Shown here: in pieces, positions 6,210 to 7,750 of the stretch | Layout of the letters: each line of letters starts with the position of its first letter | Position numbering within the stretch: the stretch's first letter is position 1 | Origin: Solobacterium sp. | GTDB taxonomy: Bacteria; Bacillota_I; Bacilli_A; Erysipelotrichales; Erysipelotrichaceae | Assembly: GCA_017543005.1 (NCBI GenBank) | Contig: JAFWEA010000376.1 | Location: 1 to 7,750, forward strand | DNA: 7,750 bases | Direction of reading: 5' to 3' | Made by a program: the position numbers and the translations under genes | Notes under the pieces: model-generated | What the model saw: the letters and a program-made list of their open reading frames with translations, nothing else | What the model was told of the DNA's origin: nothing | Databases searched by the model: none

Positions 6210-7166
6210 ATGATTTATGCTGGCATCGATATCGGCGGCACGACGATTAAAAGCGGTCTGATGGATGGGGATACCGGAAAGCTTCTGGCTGATATGAGCT
6301 GTCCGTTTCCGCTGGCCAGAGGGGTGGCGGGAACGGCGGAGGATATCCGCAGATCGGTAGACAGCCTCTGTGCGGAGATCGGCATAGCACCGGATTCGCT
6401 GGGCGGCATCGGCGTCTGCGTGCCGGGCAGCATTTCACCGGACATGGCCATGGTTCTGGATGCCTATAACCTCGGCTTTCACAACGCACCGCTGAAGGCG
6501 GAAGTGGAGAAGCTGTTTCCGGGCCAGACCGTCATGCTGGGCAATGATGCCGATATCGCGGCCATGGCCGAACTGAATAACGGTGTCTTCACCGGGCATA
6601 AGACAGCCATCCTGCTGACCCTGGGAACGGGGCTTGGCGGCGGCATCATCCTGAACGGGAAGATTTTCCGCGGCGGTAACGGCAATGGCGTGGAACCTGG
6701 TCATTTCATCGTAGACATGCACGGTGACCTGGTCTGCACCTGCGGCAGCCGGGGCTGTGCGGAGACCCTGTGTGCGGCCACCTGGCTGATCAACCGGGGC
6801 AAGGACCTGGTCTGCAATGATCCGCAGGGCCTGGTCGCCAAGCGGGCCGAAGGGGATCCGGACAAGGTGAATGCCCGCCTGGTCATCGACTGTGCCCGGG
6901 AGAAGGATCCGGGGGCCGAACAGGTATTCGATACGTATCTCGACAGTCTTTCGACCGTGATCGCTTCGCTGATTGCGCTGTTTGATCCGGAAGTGATCGG
7001 CATCGGCGGCGGGGTTTCCGGGGCCGGTGAGTTCCTGCTGGCACCGCTGCGGCAGCGGGTAAAGGAAAAGAATTTCTTCAAGAAGGAATATAAGATCGTC
7101 CGGGCAGAACACGGCAACACCGCCGGAATGATCGGCGCGGCCACCCTGGCCAAAGTCGGCTATTGA
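6210..7166 (+). CDS. ROK family sugar kinase, probably glucokinase
   Basis: This 318-residue cytoplasmic kinase most likely phosphorylates glucose to glucose 6-phosphate with ATP. The ATP-binding loop is DIGGTT (7-12). GNDAD (111-115) contains the catalytic aspartate D113, and LGTGLGGG (138-145) is the second phosphate-binding segment. The ROK signature follows: EPGH (162-165), then CTCGSRGCAE (176-185), giving zinc ligands H165, C176, C178 and C183. All key residues are present and the length is normal for glucokinase of the GlcK type. ROK members acting on other hexoses or N-acetyl amino sugars share these motifs, so the substrate is inferred. There is no N-terminal helix-turn-helix, so it is not a ROK repressor. 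The start at 6210 has AAAGGGG (6193-6199) 10 bases upstream. It is probably monocistronic, with an extended -10 promoter upstream and a terminator downstream. Confidence 0.92.
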   Translation: MIYAGIDIGGTTIKSGLMDGDTGKLLADMSCPFPLARGVAGTAEDIRRSVDSLCAEIGIAPDSLGGIGVCVPGSISPDMAMVLDAYNLGFHNAPLKAEVEKLFPGQTVMLGNDADIAAMAELNNGVFTGHKTAILLTLGTGLGGGIILNGKIFRGGNGNGVEPGHFIVDMHGDLVCTCGSRGCAETLCAATWLINRGKDLVCNDPQGLVAKRAEGDPDKVNARLVIDCAREKDPGAEQVFDTYLDSLSTVIASLIALFDPEVIGIGGGVSGAGEFLLAPLRQRVKEKNFFKKEYKIVRAEHGNTAGMIGAATLAKVGY

Positions 7167-7175
7167 GACAGCAAC

Positions 7176-7203
7176 ACGGCTTCCGCAGGGAGGCCGTTTT
7201 TTT
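7176..7203 (+). terminator. Terminator after the ROK kinase gene
   Basis: A 9-bp stem ACGGCTTCC (7176-7184) with GGAGGCCGT (7189-7197), one G-T wobble and a 4-base loop, is followed by seven T (7197-7203). It is a clear intrinsic terminator 9 bases after the kinase stop codon. Confidence 0.92.
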
Positions 7204-7233
7204 ATACATTGGTATATATAAGGTACTTCTGTT

Positions 7234-7262
7234 TTGGCAGCAGGCGGTGCATGAAGTATAAT
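7234..7262 (+). promoter_or_regulatory. Promoter for the glycosyltransferase gene
   Basis: TTGGCA (7234-7239), exactly 17 bases, TATAAT (7257-7262) is close to the housekeeping consensus. The predicted start is at about 7269, leaving an untranslated leader of about 87 bases. Confidence 0.85.
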
Positions 7263-7268
7263 AATTCC

Positions 7269-7355
7269 GTGATGTTTTCATGTTGCCTGTAAGGTCATCT
7301 TTTCAGACTGAACATCACCGGTCTTTGCGGACCGTCGGAAAGGAACAGAAGAACA
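7269..7355 (+). other. Structured 5' leader of the glycosyltransferase gene
   Basis: The predicted first bases of the transcript, GTGATGTT (7269-7276), are perfectly complementary to AACATCAC (7311-7318). This closes a 34-base loop. A second small hairpin, CGGTC with GACCG (7319-7323 and 7330-7334), abuts it directly, and the ribosome binding site follows (AAAGGA, 7339-7344). I do not recognise it as a known riboswitch, and no alternative terminator is visible. It may simply be a stabilising 5' stem. Confidence 0.4.
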
Positions 7356-7750
7356 ATGAGAATCGGATTGTTTTCAGATACATATCCGCCTGATGTCAAT
7401 GGTGTGGCCAACAGCACGCGAATCCTGAAGGATGAACTGCAGAAGCACGGCCATGATGTCTTTGTCGTGGCCACCGGCATGAATGAGGATACCGGCTGGG
7501 ACGAAAAGCATGAAGTCATGCGGCTGGCCGGCATTGAAATCCCTCAGCTTTACGGCTACGTTGTGACGACCCCGTTTCATATCCGGGCCATCAATGAAAT
7601 CCGCAAGCTGAACCTGGATCTGATCCATGCCCAGACCGAATTCGGCATCGGCATGTTTGCGCGGATCTGTGCCAGGCAGCTCAATCTGCCGATTGTGATC
7701 ACGTATCATACCACCTATGAGGATTACACCCATTATGCCAACCCGCTGAA
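7356..7750 (+). CDS. GT4 family glycosyltransferase, probably 1,2-diacylglycerol 3-glucosyltransferase (3' end outside window)
   Basis: The first 131 residues are present and the gene runs off the window. The N-terminus MRIGLFSDTYPPDVNGVANS is typical of the GT4 acceptor-binding Rossmann fold, with the glycine-containing loop after the first strand. LDLIHAQTEFGIG (about 88-100) and TYHTTYEDYTHY (about 117-128) match the form these motifs take in the diacylglycerol glucosyltransferases of low-GC Gram-positives. Those enzymes move glucose from UDP-glucose to diacylglycerol at the inner face of the membrane, giving membrane glucolipids and the anchor of lipoteichoic acid. The catalytic C-terminal nucleotide-sugar half is not in the window, so the exact donor and product are inferred. 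The start at 7356 has AAAGGA about 11 bases upstream. It is transcribed from its own promoter; downstream partners cannot be seen. Confidence 0.87.
   Translation, partial: MRIGLFSDTYPPDVNGVANSTRILKDELQKHGHDVFVVATGMNEDTGWDEKHEVMRLAGIEIPQLYGYVVTTPFHIRAINEIRKLNLDLIHAQTEFGIGMFARICARQLNLPIVITYHTTYEDYTHYANPL

Noticed and set aside
6435..7112. 225-residue open frame antisense to the ROK kinase gene
   Set aside because: It is a shadow of a GC-rich codon pattern, with no ribosome binding site context or recognisable family, opposite a clearly functional gene.

Overview
This window looks like chromosomal core DNA from a fairly GC-rich member of the Bacillota, on the Bacilli/Erysipelotrichia side. The evidence is a T-box leader in front of hisS-aspS, a 6S RNA gene directly after aspS (the arrangement known in Bacillus subtilis), a UPF0154/YneF small membrane protein, a ROK-type sugar kinase, and a glycosyltransferase resembling the glucolipid synthases of low-GC Gram-positives. 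The high G+C at third codon positions makes a GC-rich Erysipelotrichaceae-like gut bacterium my best guess; this is inference, not a database result.

Layout. Positions 1-160 hold the 3' part of a T-box riboswitch with its terminator; the specifier stem lies upstream of the window. It controls hisS (180-1445) and aspS (1452-3206), two aminoacyl-tRNA synthetases only 6 bases apart. The 254-base gap after aspS is filled by a 6S RNA (ssrS, about 3222-3418) that ends in a strong UUCG-loop terminator. The Shine-Dalgarno sequence of an adenosine deaminase gene (3461-4461) follows that terminator within 3 bases. The deaminase reading frame is broken by one base near 4108, and everything on both sides of the break still looks like intact enzyme.

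A perfect 10-bp inverted repeat (4464-4490) separates the deaminase gene from a convergent D,D-carboxypeptidase gene (minus strand, 4475-5764), whose stop codon lies inside the hairpin. That gene and yneF (plus strand, 5882-6097) diverge from a 117-base spacer in which one palindromic TTGCAA can serve as the -35 box for both directions. Next come a ROK kinase, probably glucokinase (6210-7166), with an extended -10 promoter and its own terminator. A glycosyltransferase (7356 to beyond the window end) then has a near-consensus promoter and a structured 87-base leader.

The genes are mainly independent housekeeping units: tRNA charging, global transcription control by 6S RNA, purine salvage, peptidoglycan trimming, sugar phosphorylation and membrane glycolipid synthesis. 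I see no mobile element, CRISPR array, tRNA, rRNA or defence cassette, and no convincing undescribed system. The points most worth a second look are the frameshifted deaminase and its position behind the 6S terminator, the side hairpin on the 6S RNA, the shared -35 box, two active-site-motif substitutions (AspRS motif 2 and the carboxypeptidase SxN motif), and the glycosyltransferase leader.
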